Position numbers and translations under genes: made by a program. From Calliopum simillimum (taxonomy: Eukaryota > Arthropoda > Insecta > Diptera > Lauxaniidae), in NCBI GenBank assembly GCA_951812925.1, contig OX638372.1, positions 8,990,001 to 9,054,000 on the forward strand: DNA of 64,000 nucleotides. Direction: 5' to 3'. The notes beneath the pieces were generated by a model. It was not told where the DNA came from and made no database searches. It saw only the letters and a list, made by a program, of their open reading frames with translations. Below are positions 1 through 12,710 of this stretch, one piece after another. How positions within the stretch are numbered: position 1 is the stretch's first letter; each line of letters starts with the position of its first letter.

Positions 1-3000
1 ATGCATTGCTCTACACAAATAAAAACAGATTAGATGCATATCTCTAGTAGTATGCGCTACTAAATCTTTAAAACTGCAAGTGTTATGCTTCATAAAATCA
101 AGCAACATTTATATTGTCAAGGTAATTATTTTGGTAACATAACTGGAATGTAAAATCAAATTTCAGACCAATACAAAATCACCTTCAAAAAGATAAAAAG
201 TTATTAAAAAAAAAAACAAGTTTATGCTGCGTGCGAACATCTTAGCAACAGGTAACACGTACTTGTCATTCAGTTATAATTACAAATTATATGCCATTAA
301 GGCCCACAAAAAAATCGACATCGACACTATCAAATCAAGAAAGCTCGCACCTGTTTGTATCCAAAAAAATAATAATAAATACTATATACAGATACATTTA
401 CTCTATGGGTATTAATTATGCCACCTGCTGCAGACATAATTTATAATACGAATGTTACTCCCAGTAGCTAATATGTTCAAACTCCAATGAACACTACAAG
501 CCATTCAAAATAAATTGAAATATTGTTCATTACTGATAATTTGGAAAAACCCATGAAAATCAAAATCGTTTTGGTCGGTACCTATTGTTGAGAAATTTTT
601 CAAACTATAAGAAAAATATAGAAATTAATATTGACATCAAATGTCGTACTTAAATTATTTATGAATTAAAATTTAATGTGAACAAGTTTTTAAAATACAT
701 ACCAGATGGCATGGTATTTGCTTAAATACACTCATATGTGTAAAAATTCTCGCAGATGTACATCTGTGTAATTAGATATTCTTTATCTTAAGTTATACAA
801 AAATATAAACTAAGTAAATAATTATATTGACACACTTGGTTTCATTGCTTTTAATGGATAAATTACAATTATACTTACTTAATTCATTAAGAAACATCAA
901 TTAAATCTTTTGCTGTTACTACATCAAATACTTCGTAATGAAAATATGTTATACCATTTGGCTATCCTTGATTTATGTAGGAATCTAGCAAATACATTTT
1001 TATTGAAATTCTAGCGTATAAGTTTTAAAAGCAGTTCTGATATTTCATCGGCTCAGATGGTAGCTGCAAGAGAGGTGTATAACACGTGTGCATGTACGGA
1101 TTTTTCTTCTTTGTGCTCTTTGTCTAAAATTAGAAATATGGGTTCGGTCAGTCTTAAATGTAAGCCATCTGTCATAATTGGACCGAAGTTGTAATAACAA
1201 TATGTACACTTGTAAATAATTATGTTGGACAACCTTGCTTTTATTGCTTTCAAATAATTAATAAAAAAAAACATTTTTGCACGATTATCCCGAAAAATCT
1301 GAAAGGTGTTATCAAAAAATTGGACAGAGAATTTTTTGTAGGCCATTGCTCTCACCGTTTTGTGCTAAATTTCGGCTTGACGCGGTTTTTGTTTTGTTAC
1401 ACTGCACAACAATGATTTTGTTACAGGGCAGCTGAAGGTAATTTCTGAAGGAATTTTTAGCTTAGAATCCAAATCTGAGGTCAGACTTGGCCCATCAGCT
1501 TTAGATTTTGAGATATTTGAGGTTGAAGCCAGGAACATACTTAATTCATCACGTTGTACTCTTGAGCTCTTAAAAATTGTCGTACGATGCTTTCTTCAAA
1601 AGCTATGGTCGATTAAAGATGACATAAGAAAATTCATAGACTGCTTCGGGTTAATCGTTATATAAAGGTCTTCATGATATCATCTTAATTCGGCCATAAC
1701 TTTTGAAGGAAACATCGTACGAAACTTTTAAAAGCTCATTTTGAAGAGAAAGAGTACGGAGTCAGCATTCAACCTCAAAAATAACTGTGTTCGGATTTTT
1801 AACCTCAAATATCTCAAAATATAGAGTTGATGGGCCAATTCTGAAGTCAGACTTGGATTCTACGCAAAAAGCCCCTTTGGAATAAACAAAAAACTTCTAT
1901 GCAACAACCAAAAACCCATTATTTGTTGTGCAGTGTTATGTAACTTTAAATCGTCCATATATTGTTTTCTTTTGGCTTAAATACCCACAAAAAACATATC
2001 TTCAAAAATTCTCCCTATTGTATAACTCTAAAACTACATTTTGGATAAAAATTATTATACCAATATACAATTTTCTGGAACATCATAGCCTATTAAATTG
2101 AGTTTTTATGAGTTTGTTTGGTCCCATTTTCCAGAAACTGGATTATAGTGGGTTAAAATACTCTACAAAAATATTCTACTGAAAATTTCACTAGGGGTCA
2201 CCAAAAAAAGAATTGCTCAAATCCTAAGTATAATGCTCAAAAAATAAAAGAATGCTGAAATTCATAAAGTGAAGTGATGAACAAAATTAAATTTGGTCTT
2301 GAGTCTGGGTCTTGATCTTGATCTTTGTAATTCTTCGAGACCAAAACCAAGACTGCTTTTAGTCTTACTAATTTATAGTTAATAGCTGTCTCACGCTCCT
2401 TTCAAGCATAATATCATATCTTAATTCGAAATTTGGCATTTTAGGAACCCAACTGCTATGTAAAAATAAGTTTTGGAAATTTTTAATGCTCAACAATATT
2501 TAGATATTTTTCAAAGACCAAGACCAAAATCGAGATCAAGACCTGATGTCCAAGATCAAGACCAAGATAAAGACTGTTCCTGGTCTTGGTGTTGATTTGC
2601 TAATCACTAATAAAGCGTATGTAGAAAAACAGTACAGCAGCTAACTTATTTTGAGTGAAAATTAGGAGATTTTTACCCAAATGTTAGAAGTTTGATATAA
2701 AAAATACATCAATATACCAAGCGTATTTTTGCAAGAGCTTAGAAAATTTGGATATATGAGAAATCTAAGGTCCATGTTGAAACGTTCAATGCAATCTTAT
2801 TTGTAAAAAAATTTTGTTGTTGTTAACATTGGAAAATTTTAATTTCCTGGATTTTCCTGTGACCTTTAACATATTGAAATAATTTTTACTTTGTGCAAGT
2901 CTAAACATAAATACCTTTCTAATGATATATGAACCAAAGTCGTACTCCATTCCTAGCAAAGTAAAAATGAGGTGACAAATCTTTTTCCACCGTATTAATA

Positions 3001-4144
3001 CATAGATAACTATGATATTACCAAATGTTTTCTGAACATATTCAGAGAAACTCTTATAGGTGTCGTTTACAATAATTTTATAGTACGTTTTTGGTAATTT
3101 TTATGTGATGTTTTTCTTTCAAAAAATTTTGTACATATACCATTTTACATATTGCTGTCTCATATTATTAATCAATAAAAATTGACGCATAAGAAATTTC
3201 CGAAAAATAAACAAAATCACAATCAAAATTTTCTACTTATTATAATAAAATCCGGTTCCGTTTTTTTAAATAATTTTTCTCTTCAATCTTTATAATATAG
3301 GTAGTTGTTTTATCTCCTCTAAATAAACATCTGCATTGGAATCAGTTATAAAGAGACGCGCAATCAAATTTTAAATCCGAGCCTCAAGACAAAACTAATA
3401 ACAAAAATATTAAAGTATAGTCACAAAAAAATCATTAAGAAAGAGATACGTAGTTGGGTGGATCAAATTAAAGAAAAAAAATGTGTGCGACGATGACTAT
3501 TGTTTTGCTTAGGACTTTGTTGATCATAATCCATACTTGCTTTGAGTTAAAACTCCCGAAATCATGTCTCGTCCGGACCCTTTATTAGACTAAAAGCGTA
3601 AAAACTTTTTGTTTTTGATAATTTTTCAAACTTATCTCAAGAACCACGAAAATGTTAGTAGTTATTCACCTCAATTCTTTTGAAATTTTAACTTCTTCTG
3701 GAAGTTCCAAAGGGCAAACATTTCATTTTAGAGCAATATTTGCAGAGAGAAAAATTTACAAAATCAAACGCTTTAAAAGATTTATACTGAATAACTATCA
3801 ATAGTTTCGTGGTTTTTGAGACATAGTCGAAAAACTGTTTAAAAACACTGCTTTTTGATGTTTAGACTCCGAGTGGGACATAATGTTAGGAGTTTCGACC
3901 CAAACTAAGCATCAACTCTTTGTTATAAGGCCTTCTTCTGAAATAATTATAACTTGAAGCTTTGATTTTCCCATAAATTCGAAAAAGTGCTCCACCCTAA
4001 TACGTAGGTATCTACTATGATTTAAGCAAAATCGTTAAGAGTGCGGAAAAAAAATAAAGATCAAATAATATCTAATGAGTAACTTAAAACTTGAATCTTA
4101 AGCTTACAGAACCTCAGTACGTGTTTCACACCAGCGCGTGTAAG
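1..4144. other. Non-coding upstream region with old repeats
   Basis: No exon could be supported here; all open frames are short and AT-rich. It contains a fold-back element (1396-1944, listed separately). Around 2290-2600 there are opposed runs of ggtcttgatcttgat-type and gatcaagaccaaga-type sequence that form a degenerate inverted repeat. Around 2860-2990 lies one copy of a dispersed repeat that recurs as a tandem pair near 51.65-51.83 kb (shared phrases such as acctttctaatg and ccaaagtcgt). The esterase promoter should lie near the right end, but I see no clear TATA or initiator. Confidence 0.6.
1396..1944. repeat. Fold-back element, about 550 bp
   Basis: The left end reads gttacactgcacaacaa and the right end reads ttgttgtgcagtgttatgtaac, so the termini are inverted copies. 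Further inverted matches lie inside: cagacttggcccatcagct against gttgatgggccaattctgaagtcagac, and cgtacgatg...ttcaaaagctatggtc against gccataacttttgaaggaaacatcgtacg. No protein is encoded, which fits a non-autonomous MITE. The target duplication is not clear. Confidence 0.6.
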
Positions 4145-7100
4145 ATGTCGTCGTCGTCATGGTTTTTGGCATTAGAAAAAACCATTCAGTCCGGTAAAAA
4201 CGTTTGGTTAAATGCTGCATATCTATTGTTGTTGTTGTGCGGTCTTTGTGCACACGTTTCCGATGCACGCACGTCGAATTGCCTCAAAGTGCAGATGCCA
4301 CATGGTGGCACCCTCGTCGGACGTCATTTAACTTCGCATAGTGGAAGAAATGTGCGTGGTTTTTTGGGGATTCCCTATGCTAAACCACCAATCGGTGAAT
4401 TACGATTCAAGGTAAGCAGCAGCCACATTTACAATTGCTGGAAGTTTGTGATTTTTCGAAAAGATATCAAAGGGTCAAATGTGTGCCCTCGAGAGTGATA
4501 GTTACATCAAGTTCGTACTGATGATAATACCATGATTGCACCATGACCGCATTACGCGCGTGTATTTGGCAATTGTGCAATTACAAGTGATCGTAACCTT
4601 TTTTGTGTTGTTTACAAAGCTTAATTACAGTTATGTCTATTGCTCATGGCCAAAAGCTTGGCTTAAACTTAAAAATAAAAGCCTTGAGCGGAACATGCTT
4701 ATGATTGATGATATTTAATGTTTGACTGATTATTACAATGGGCAAATCTATGAAGTGCTTTTAACTAAATTTGTTGTTGTGCTTTTGATATTTAACTAAG
4801 TGAATGTTCATTAAGTAGGTAATGAGATTATTCACAGTTTTAGTGCATGCTTTTTTTATTTAATGCCAAAAAGGATGCTAATTAACATAACGTAACACAA
4901 CGCACTTCCGCGCGAAATGCAGTTTCTATACAATTTTCATGAAAGATATCTCGTTTACGCTGATTTCAAATTTGAAAGAATTTTTAAAATCCCTACGATT
5001 TTCATCTTAAATCTAAAATCTTCAAAACAAAGGCATAAAAGTAATATGTGAAGTATTATTTCTCAAGCTATTTCCTATATTTTGATACTAAGAACATAAA
5101 AATGTAAAGAATGTAGAAAAAGTTATAACCTTTTGAAAATGGGCGTGCTTTTTGGGAGTTTGAATGAATGCCGCACGAAACAGTAGTGTTATCAAATATT
5201 TTCAAACTGAAGTGAGTGCAGTAGTGTCATAGAATGTACCCATGAGTATTTTCACACTGAAGTGAGTAAAATGAATATTTTTGAATGCAGTGGTGTTATC
5301 GAATGTACCCCTGAATAATAGGTGACACATGTTACATTAATACCATGCACACCAATCAATGGGGAAAGTTTGAAAATATAATTGGACATGACCAGGGGTG
5401 TCTCCGTGCCATCTAACTGACTATTTTGGACATATTTTTGTAAAAAAAAAAAAAATTGATTGGACCAATCGATGAGGTCGAAAATATAATTAAAACATGA
5501 ACAGAGGCGTCTCTGGGCCTTCTTAGTGACCGTTTGGGGGTCCATTTTCTTAAAGTTTTTGATCAAATTAACAGTTAAATCTGATTTTTTCTACTTAACC
5601 GTGCATATGTATGTACACTAGACTGGTTCAAAAATTGGACTGGTTCAAAAATTAAAATTGCCCTGTATTTCGTTCCCGAGCATCAAAAGTTCAATTTTTA
5701 TTAAAATGAGTACCATATAAAACTTGGTAAATTTCAAAGAACATTTGATGCACCCAAGAACAATTTCAAAAAGGAAAACTGATCCTTTACGAAGCAAATC
5801 GCTCGTCATTATTTTAACTCCACTCGGGTAGTAAAAAAATTAAAGTAATTAACACTAAATTTCAAACATAAATCACCTTACCTTATATAACCGTTTTGAC
5901 CTTAAAACTTTTTGTATTTGAACTTTACAGAAAGGTTAATATCAAAAAAATATGTGACCGTCCAGTGGAAAAGGTGCCTTATTTTCACAAAATAAAAAAC
6001 ATTTTCTTGCATTTTCTGAAACTACATTCAATTTTAAATAAAATGACACCTTGTATCACTGGAAAATTCCAAAAATTGACTGAGTTATGGCATTTTGAAA
6101 TCGTAAAATGAAAAACTCAAGTTTATAGATATCGGAGTTCAAAGTTTGTTAATAATCAATTTTTACTGGGTAGCGGTTCGGTAAGACCGCTTTTATTGGT
6201 ATATATATTGGTTAGTTGATAATCGACCTCAAATAAGTTGTAAAATGTTCCAAACATGTCTAAGCACTGAATTTCAGCTTAAACTGGAAATCGGTAAAAT
6301 TTACCCTATCTCTTATTTTTAGCTGTGCTGCTAAATTTTGTGAGTGAAGATAAGCTACCTTTTCCAATGGACGGTCACATATGTAACAATTTTGGCTTTA
6401 AAATTCTAGTAAAAATATTTGGTTAATTTTATACCTTGTCATTATATGGGCGAGTAGTGTAGAGGATATGTTTTTATCTATCACACGGTTCGAATCCTTC
6501 TGCGGTCAGTTCAGTCAGTTTTTTTTTTTTTTTTTTTGTTTGAACTTTGCTTAAATTTTTTAAAAAAAATTTTACTAAACTTTAAGGTCATTCGAAAATT
6601 CTGAATTGACTAAAACAGTAAAGTAAAATTTACTTCAGTGGGAAGGTGTCACTATTTTATCTGGACATTCTGGAAAAATTTATTAGAAATAAAGTAGTAC
6701 GAGCATTTATCTAACACTGTTCAATTTTTTGTATGGATTTCGAGTCGATAAATTTGAATTTGTAATTTCTTTCACCAAAAAACATGTAACATATGACATA
6801 TTGTCCAAAAAATTTGGGAAATTTAGCTACAATGTGGATAATTATCTTGAATAATCCTTATCTCAAAAACTACAGAATTTACGGAGAAATAAATTGCAGA
6901 TTCGATTTGAGTGGCTCAAAAACCATAAAAAAAAGTTGAACAGTTTAAAAAAAAAATTGTTCCATTTTTCTGTATGAGCATTTTTTGGTTTTGAAAATGG
7001 TTTCTCCAACAAATGATTTTTGTAAAGGACTAAATTTTGCAAGCTGCTTATTTACATCAAAGTGTGCCTTTTGGAGGCCCGAAGAACATATTTAATTATT

Positions 7101-10100
7101 TCTATACAAATCTTTTCCAGTCTAATATACATGAGTATAATTCTCTTTGAGACTTAACTGAGCAAAACTTGATGCTTGAATTGGCACAGTTAACCGTTTC
7201 TATATGTATGAACATAATTTACACTTGAGCTATCGATATGACTGCATGTTTGTAATTAATAATTAATAACTTGTAATTAGCCTTTCAAAATTACAATGTT
7301 TAAAAATTAATTTGTATTTTTTTATAATTATTTTATTAACAATATAAAAATAAAATGCATTTAGGTAATATTTGTGAACAACAAAAGTAAACAATCGAAA
7401 AAAATTCTCACAATATTTTCTGGCAATTTAATATTTTAAACAATATATAATTAAAATTATTAACGAAATTAATTTCCTGATAAAAAGCATAGAACGCGAT
7501 TTTTTTTTTTTTTTTTTTCAAAGGGTCTTCTTCAAATCTTTAATATTTGTTTGAAATAATATCCTTCGAAAGACACCCATTGACCTTACTCAAGATTACA
7601 GTTGCTGGATATTTATCCAAATAAATGCATCTCTTCATAGATAAATACTTTCCCCTGGGGTGCCTTTCGCGCTTAATTAAAATTGTTGCGTCGGCTTGGA
7701 GTGTAAATCTGTTAAGTGGCACTTTGCTTTAAAAAAATGCAAACAAGCAAAGTGCCGCTAAATAGATTTGAATCGATTTTACAAGATGCAAATTTTTCAG
7801 GAGATGGAAAAACTGTTTATTTAAGAAAAAAAATGATTTAAAATATGAAACTATTGACAATAGAAACACTTGGTCAAAATACATGCATTAGTTCGAAAAA
7901 GTTTTTATCGCACTCCCAGAAAACTTTTTTTTAAAGTCAGCAGTTCCAGTCCCCAAAATAGAAAATATGCAGAGTTTCTTAACTTTAGTTTCAATTGCGT
8001 GGTCTCTTTAAAATCATATTGAAATGATCGATTTTCGACCACAAGTCGAACTCTGGAATATCTTAACTCTTAATTTTCTCTGTTTCTCTATAATTAGGAT
8101 AAAGTTTTGAATAAAATTTTTGTGAATTTCAATAGAAGAAGATAGCCTTTAAAAAAAGGGTGAAAAATCCGGAACCAATTTCTTGCATGGAAGCCGTTTG
8201 GTATAAAATTGTGACACCTTGTCGAAATCTTTAAAGTGCAATCAAATTTCACACAAATCCTATAGAAACGGTTAAGACAAACACTCGACAGAAATTGAAC
8301 GACAAGAAATTCGTTCTAAAAACTCTTTGTGAAAGCCATAATCCCTGATAATCCTGAATGTAACATTTTTGCGAACAAAAGAAGTAATTTTTCTGCACAC
8401 TTTATTAATAGCACAGGCCCACAAAAAAAAAAGTACCATGCGTGAAAGATCAGACCACCTGAACTTTATGTTTTCGGGGTCGCTGAATCCGAATATGGTG
8501 TCAGAATAGCGAAGTTGGTTCGCGTTTTTTCAGAAATCAGCAATTACGCTGAAAATTTAAGATTTTTTTCAGCATTATTTCTGATTTCTGAAAAAACGCG
8601 AACCAACTTCGCTATTCTGGCACCATATTCGGATTCAGCGACCCCGAAAACATAAAGTTCAGGTGGTCTGATCTTTCGCGCATGGTACTTTTTTTTTGTG
8701 GGCCTGTGTAAATATTAAAAACTTAATAAAATCGAAAACTCTTGATTGAATTTTATGACAGTCATTAAAATTGAATATATGGCTTCTGTAATATCAATCA
8801 CCACACATTTTAATTGATGTGTAATGTATTAAAATTAAGTAATTCTTGTTTTCATACGTGTATGAAATTCCAGACAAGTGATTTTTTATTTATTTGTCAT
8901 GAAAAATAACATTCCAACACATTTTTCAAAAAATATTCTAACCGCATGGGGATTTCTTGTTCTATAAATATAAATTCGTTTATAACTATACAGCAAGTTC
9001 AGTTCATAGCAAATATAACAATGATCGGAAAATGTTCCAATGACCGGCTAAGGCGATTTAATCGGTTTATATCTAATTAAGCACTAACGCTTTCAGTATA
9101 GCATTTTGAAACTTCTGTTTGTATAAGAGGTACCCCGCCCTCTTGTTCTAATTTACCTGGTTTTTGGTCAGAGCTTGCATTTACTGTTTTTAGTGTTCAA
9201 GTGAAATTTGGTTGGATTATCTCTTTTGCTTGTATGTGAGGTGCCACGCCATCTTGACCGAATTCGCTCGCTTTTGCTCAGAGCTTGTATTTACTATCCC
9301 TAGTAATTATTTGTATTTTGCTTGCGTTATCGCAAATAATGTTCCTAATATGCTTTATAATGTTCCTAGTATGCTTTATATGTGCGGTAGGCGTGTCCGT
9401 TGACCAATTTCGCTCATTTTCAATCACTCGAGCTAGCTTTGACGACGGAGGCAGAGCGCTAAATTTTATTGAATTATTTTGCTCAGTTTTCCCAAAAAAT
9501 GTATTTCCACGCCCAGACACCCAGTCTGCCAGCCAGCCAGACAGATCGACTCAGGAAGAGACGCTGATGAGGAATATATATACTTTTCCATACCTGCCAC
9601 GCTTCCTTATCTGCGTTACAAACGGATGGAGTGAAGATACCCAGGGTGTAGGGCATAAAAAGTGAGTTAAAAAGCACTAAAAAATTTCTCGTTGCCGGGA
9701 GAGTGAAAAAAAGTCCATTAATTTTTCCTCTCTAACATTTCTCTTCAAAATACTACAACCTTTTTTCAACCCTTTAAGAGGGCTCCCAAAAAAAATGTTG
9801 ATAAAAAAATCAAAAAAAATTTCTTATTGCCTGGAGAGGAAAAAATGTTCACTGACTCTAATTAATATTTCCCCCCAACATTTCCCTTAAACATACTACA
9901 CTTTTTGTCGTTAAATTACACAGGGAGCCCCCTAGCGTGAATATGATTTTCGTAGACTATGGGTTTTTGCTTAATTTTCGGGGAATATTATTAAAAAAAA
10001 AAAAATTTCGAAAAAATTTTCGAAAATTTAGATTGGCCAATTCTGTAAATTTTCGAAATTTGGACTTTAGAAAGTAACGTTACATGTTACTGTTGATCGG

Positions 10101-12326
10101 AATTCTATATCGCTCTATGGAAAATCCCTTATTACCTTTAATTAAACCCATAAACATTTAAATTTAATTGTCGAAATTTTCTAGTCCCCAGAGCCATATG
10201 GATCTTGGACTGGTGAAAAACTGGCAATTGAAGATTCACCTATTTGCATACAGCGTGACCCATTTCGGCGCGATATGGAAATTGAGGGAAGTGAAGACTG
10301 CTTATACATAAACGTATTTACTCCAGAGGTAAGTGAACTGAAGTTAAAGAAATGCAAAATTTTATCAAAAATCTAATTTTTACAGGAACCACGCACAACT
10401 GGCCCACTACCTGTAATGGTATGGTTTCATGGAGGCGGCTGGGAATGCGGTTCTGGCATAAGTGCATTCTATGGACATGATTTTCTTTTAGATCATGATA
10501 TCGTTTATGTTTCGGCAAACTTCCGCTTAGGTCCATTAGGTTTTCTCAGCACAGAGACAACCGATTGTCCTGGTAATTTTGGACTCAAAGATCAACTAGA
10601 GGTACTCAAATGGGTTAATACGAATATAGCTGCTTTTGGTGGTGATCCTCAAAGTGTTACCGTTTTTGGCGAAAGTGCTGGCGGTGCTAGTATCACATAC
10701 CATATGTTATCACAAAAGTCTAAAGGTATTTCTTGCATTTTGTATAGAATATGGTATATACTAATGAAACAAACTTAATCTCTTCACAAAGGACTCTTCC
10801 ATAGGGGAATCGCACAATCAGGCACATACTTCAATCCATGGGCACAACCCGCACATAAAGGTGTACCAGCTAAAAGAGCACGTAAATTAGCGAAAATAGT
10901 CGGTTGTGATACTGCGGGCGATTGGTCAAACATAATGTCCTGTCTGCGTAAAAGTCCAGCTGATGCTATTGTCGCTACTGTTTATGATTTCTTTGTAAGT
11001 TACTTACTTCAAGTATATTGGACCATAGACCACTTAAAATAATTTGCGTTATTAGGAATGGGACTATGATCCTATGATTCCGTTTCCACCCGTAATTGAA
11101 CCGGAACATTCTGAAGCTTTTCTAACAGTGATGCCAAGATCAGCAGCAGCAGTACCACATGGTTTTTCACTACCACTTATGATCGGCGCAACTTCGGAAG
11201 AAGGTGCTCTCAAGAGTGCGGCACTTCTGAATATACCCGGCTTGCTAGACGAATTCAAAAGAAAATTCAATAATGTATTGCCAATCGTGCTTAATTATGA
11301 TCATCATCCATTGGGGATTCAGAGTGATATTACGCATAAAATTGAAGATTTCTACTTTAAACAGGGACATGTTTACGACAAGAAGAATCATCACAATTTA
11401 ACAAATGTAGGTCGTCTGTTGTTGCATACATATCGTCAAACTTTATGAAATAATTAAATTTGTTCAATTCAAGTTAATTTCTGATGCCTGGTTTTTGGGC
11501 GGAATCGATGAGTACATACGCCTGCGCATAAATGCAATGCAATCATCTGAAACTAAAGTAGGACCAACCTATGTGTACCTATTTGATCACAAGGGAGCTG
11601 CAAGTTTTTCAGAAATTTTCAAAGGAGGGCGAGAAGATTATTATGGTTAGTTAGATGTTAAACCAAAGTTTTGGTTTTGCTTATTCAGCATTATTCTCAT
11701 TACAGGTGTCTGCCATGCCGAAGAATTGCAATATCTCTTCCCTGTTGGGCAATCTCTTTTTGTTAGTGCTGCTCCAACCAAACAGGATGTGATGGTACGT
11801 GAAGCATTGCTGAATATGTGGGTGAATTTTGCTTACAATAGGTAAAAAGATAAATTGTCAATTGTCAAATGGACAACGTTTTATGAGCAACACATTTAAA
11901 TTATCTCTTTCCTGATATACCTAAATCGATGCGTTATTTGAGCGTCAGCGTTATTCCAGCGTCAGCGTTATTTAACCATCTCTGTCTGTTTCGTGTCCAT
12001 ACAATTTACATGGAGCATACCGAAACAGAGACGGTTAAATAACTCTGACGCTTAACAACGCTCCAAATTTGGTATGGCTGATAGTTTCGTCACAAATATA
12101 ATGATTTATTTTTACAATCATTAGCAATCCAACACCAGCGGACAGTAAACTGCCAACTTGGCGACTAGCACACGATTATCCGGTGACATTTGCTCGCATT
12201 GGAGGCAAAGATGAAAATAATTGGAAGCTACTAAACATTGAACGCTCTATGTTGCAGGAGCGTGTTAATTTTTGGAATAAACTTAAGCCACACCTACCAG
12301 CAGAACAGTCACGTGATGAGTTGTAA
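4145..12326 (+). CDS. Secreted type-B carboxylesterase (alpha/beta hydrolase), 8 exons
   Basis: Coding exons: 4145-4411, 10185-10328, 10386-10725, 10792-10994, 11056-11406, 11474-11645, 11706-11841, 12125-12326; total 1815 nt, 604 residues, with phase kept at every GT-AG junction. The chosen ATG precedes a hydrophobic run (residues about 25-38) ending in a plausible signal-peptide cleavage site after VSDA. Family signatures are GIPYAKPPIGELRFK near residue 80, the oxyanion-hole GGGW (153-156), the nucleophile motif GESAGG (Ser234), the acid in ATSEEG (Glu367) and the histidine in GVCHAEEL (His496). The full triad means an active esterase is expected, unlike neuroligin or glutactin relatives. 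The motif is GESAG rather than the GQSAG usual in juvenile hormone esterases, so I do not call JHE. No C-terminal membrane anchor is seen. The substrate is unknown. Confidence 0.93.
5180..5550. repeat. Two short degenerate tandem repeats
   Basis: At 5180-5320 the phrases cactgaagtgagt and gaatgtacccatgag or gaatgtacccctgaa recur two to three times. At 5350-5550 a roughly 110-bp unit (ccaatcaatgggg...aaaatataattggacatgaccaggggtgtctc) is followed by a diverged second copy. Neither codes for protein. Confidence 0.5.
6448..6510 (+). pseudogene. tRNA-like relic or SINE head
   Basis: The stretch has a good Pol III B box (ggttcgaatcc at 6487-6497), a weak A-box-like stretch about 35 nt upstream (gtagtgtagagga), and a run of 15 or more T shortly after it. 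The acceptor and T stems do not pair well, so this is not a working tRNA. A tRNA-derived SINE fragment or tRNA pseudogene fits best. Confidence 0.3.
8412..8708. mobile_element. Near-perfect palindromic MITE, 297 bp
   Basis: The element starts cacaggcccacaaaa and ends ttttgtgggcctgtg. The two arms match almost base for base over about 130 bp around a short loop near 8560 (gaccacctgaactttatg on one arm, cataaagttcaggtggtc on the other). A TA lies at 8409-8410 and another at 8709-8710, which would suit a TA-targeting transposon with one unpaired base at the left edge. There is no open frame. The small arm divergence suggests recent origin or gene conversion between arms. Confidence 0.75.
9118..9310. 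repeat. Two-copy degenerate tandem repeat
   Basis: The phrase gaggtaccccgcc...ggtcagagcttgcatttact near 9127 is followed near 9239 by gaggtgccacgcc...gctcagagcttgtatttact, a period of roughly 110 bp. A shorter repeat, gttcctaatatgctttata / gttcctagtatgctttata, follows at 9341-9379. It is not coding. Confidence 0.5.
11958..12052. repeat. Small inverted repeat in esterase intron 7
   Basis: The left arm agcgtcagcgttatttaacc... (11958-11993) pairs with the right arm ...ggttaaataactctgacgct (12021-12052) across a 27-base spacer. A second copy of the same element lies at 12711-13665 but is interrupted by another transposon. Confidence 0.65.
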
Positions 12327-12710
12327 GGAAATAAAAGAAATCTTGTGTTAAATATAGAAATGATTTTTTTATTAAATATAAGATGTTCATATAAGTATGT
12401 ATGTAAACTTTAGTAATATAATATTATTTTTGTACATTGAGGTATTTAATTAAAATTTAGATAATATATTTAGCAAGGTGTAATTTTTTAAATTTTTTCA
12501 AGATTGTTATATTTTTAGAAATTATAATCATAGGTTAGTCATAAGACTAGCTTTAAAAGGCCAACTGGTCCATATATATTTCTCAAAAAAATCAACGTAA
12601 CTAACGTAAAGTATGATCCTTTTACCCCAACGCTTAAATATTCATACTATAATATAATATTCATATTATGATATTCACTAACTGCCTTAACTAAATTGAA
12701 GAGTACAGGT

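Larger units (their letters stand above)
4412..10184 (+). other. Esterase intron 1 (5.8 kb), repeat-rich
   Basis: The intron is bounded by gtaagc at 4412 and ctag at 10184. It holds tandem and degenerate repeats at 5180-5550 and 9118-9310, a tRNA-like relic near 6448 and a near-perfect hairpin at 8412-8708. No other conserved coding sequence was recognised. It is far larger than the other introns of this gene (51-283 bp), so it is a candidate place for regulatory elements. Confidence 0.7.

Noticed and set aside
6448..6510. Functional tRNA gene
   Set aside because: Only the B box is convincing; stems do not pair. Kept as a low-confidence relic.
9285..9665. 126-codon frame on the + strand
   Set aside because: Overlaps frames on both strands in a repeat region, begins at a non-ATG codon and has no recognised domain.
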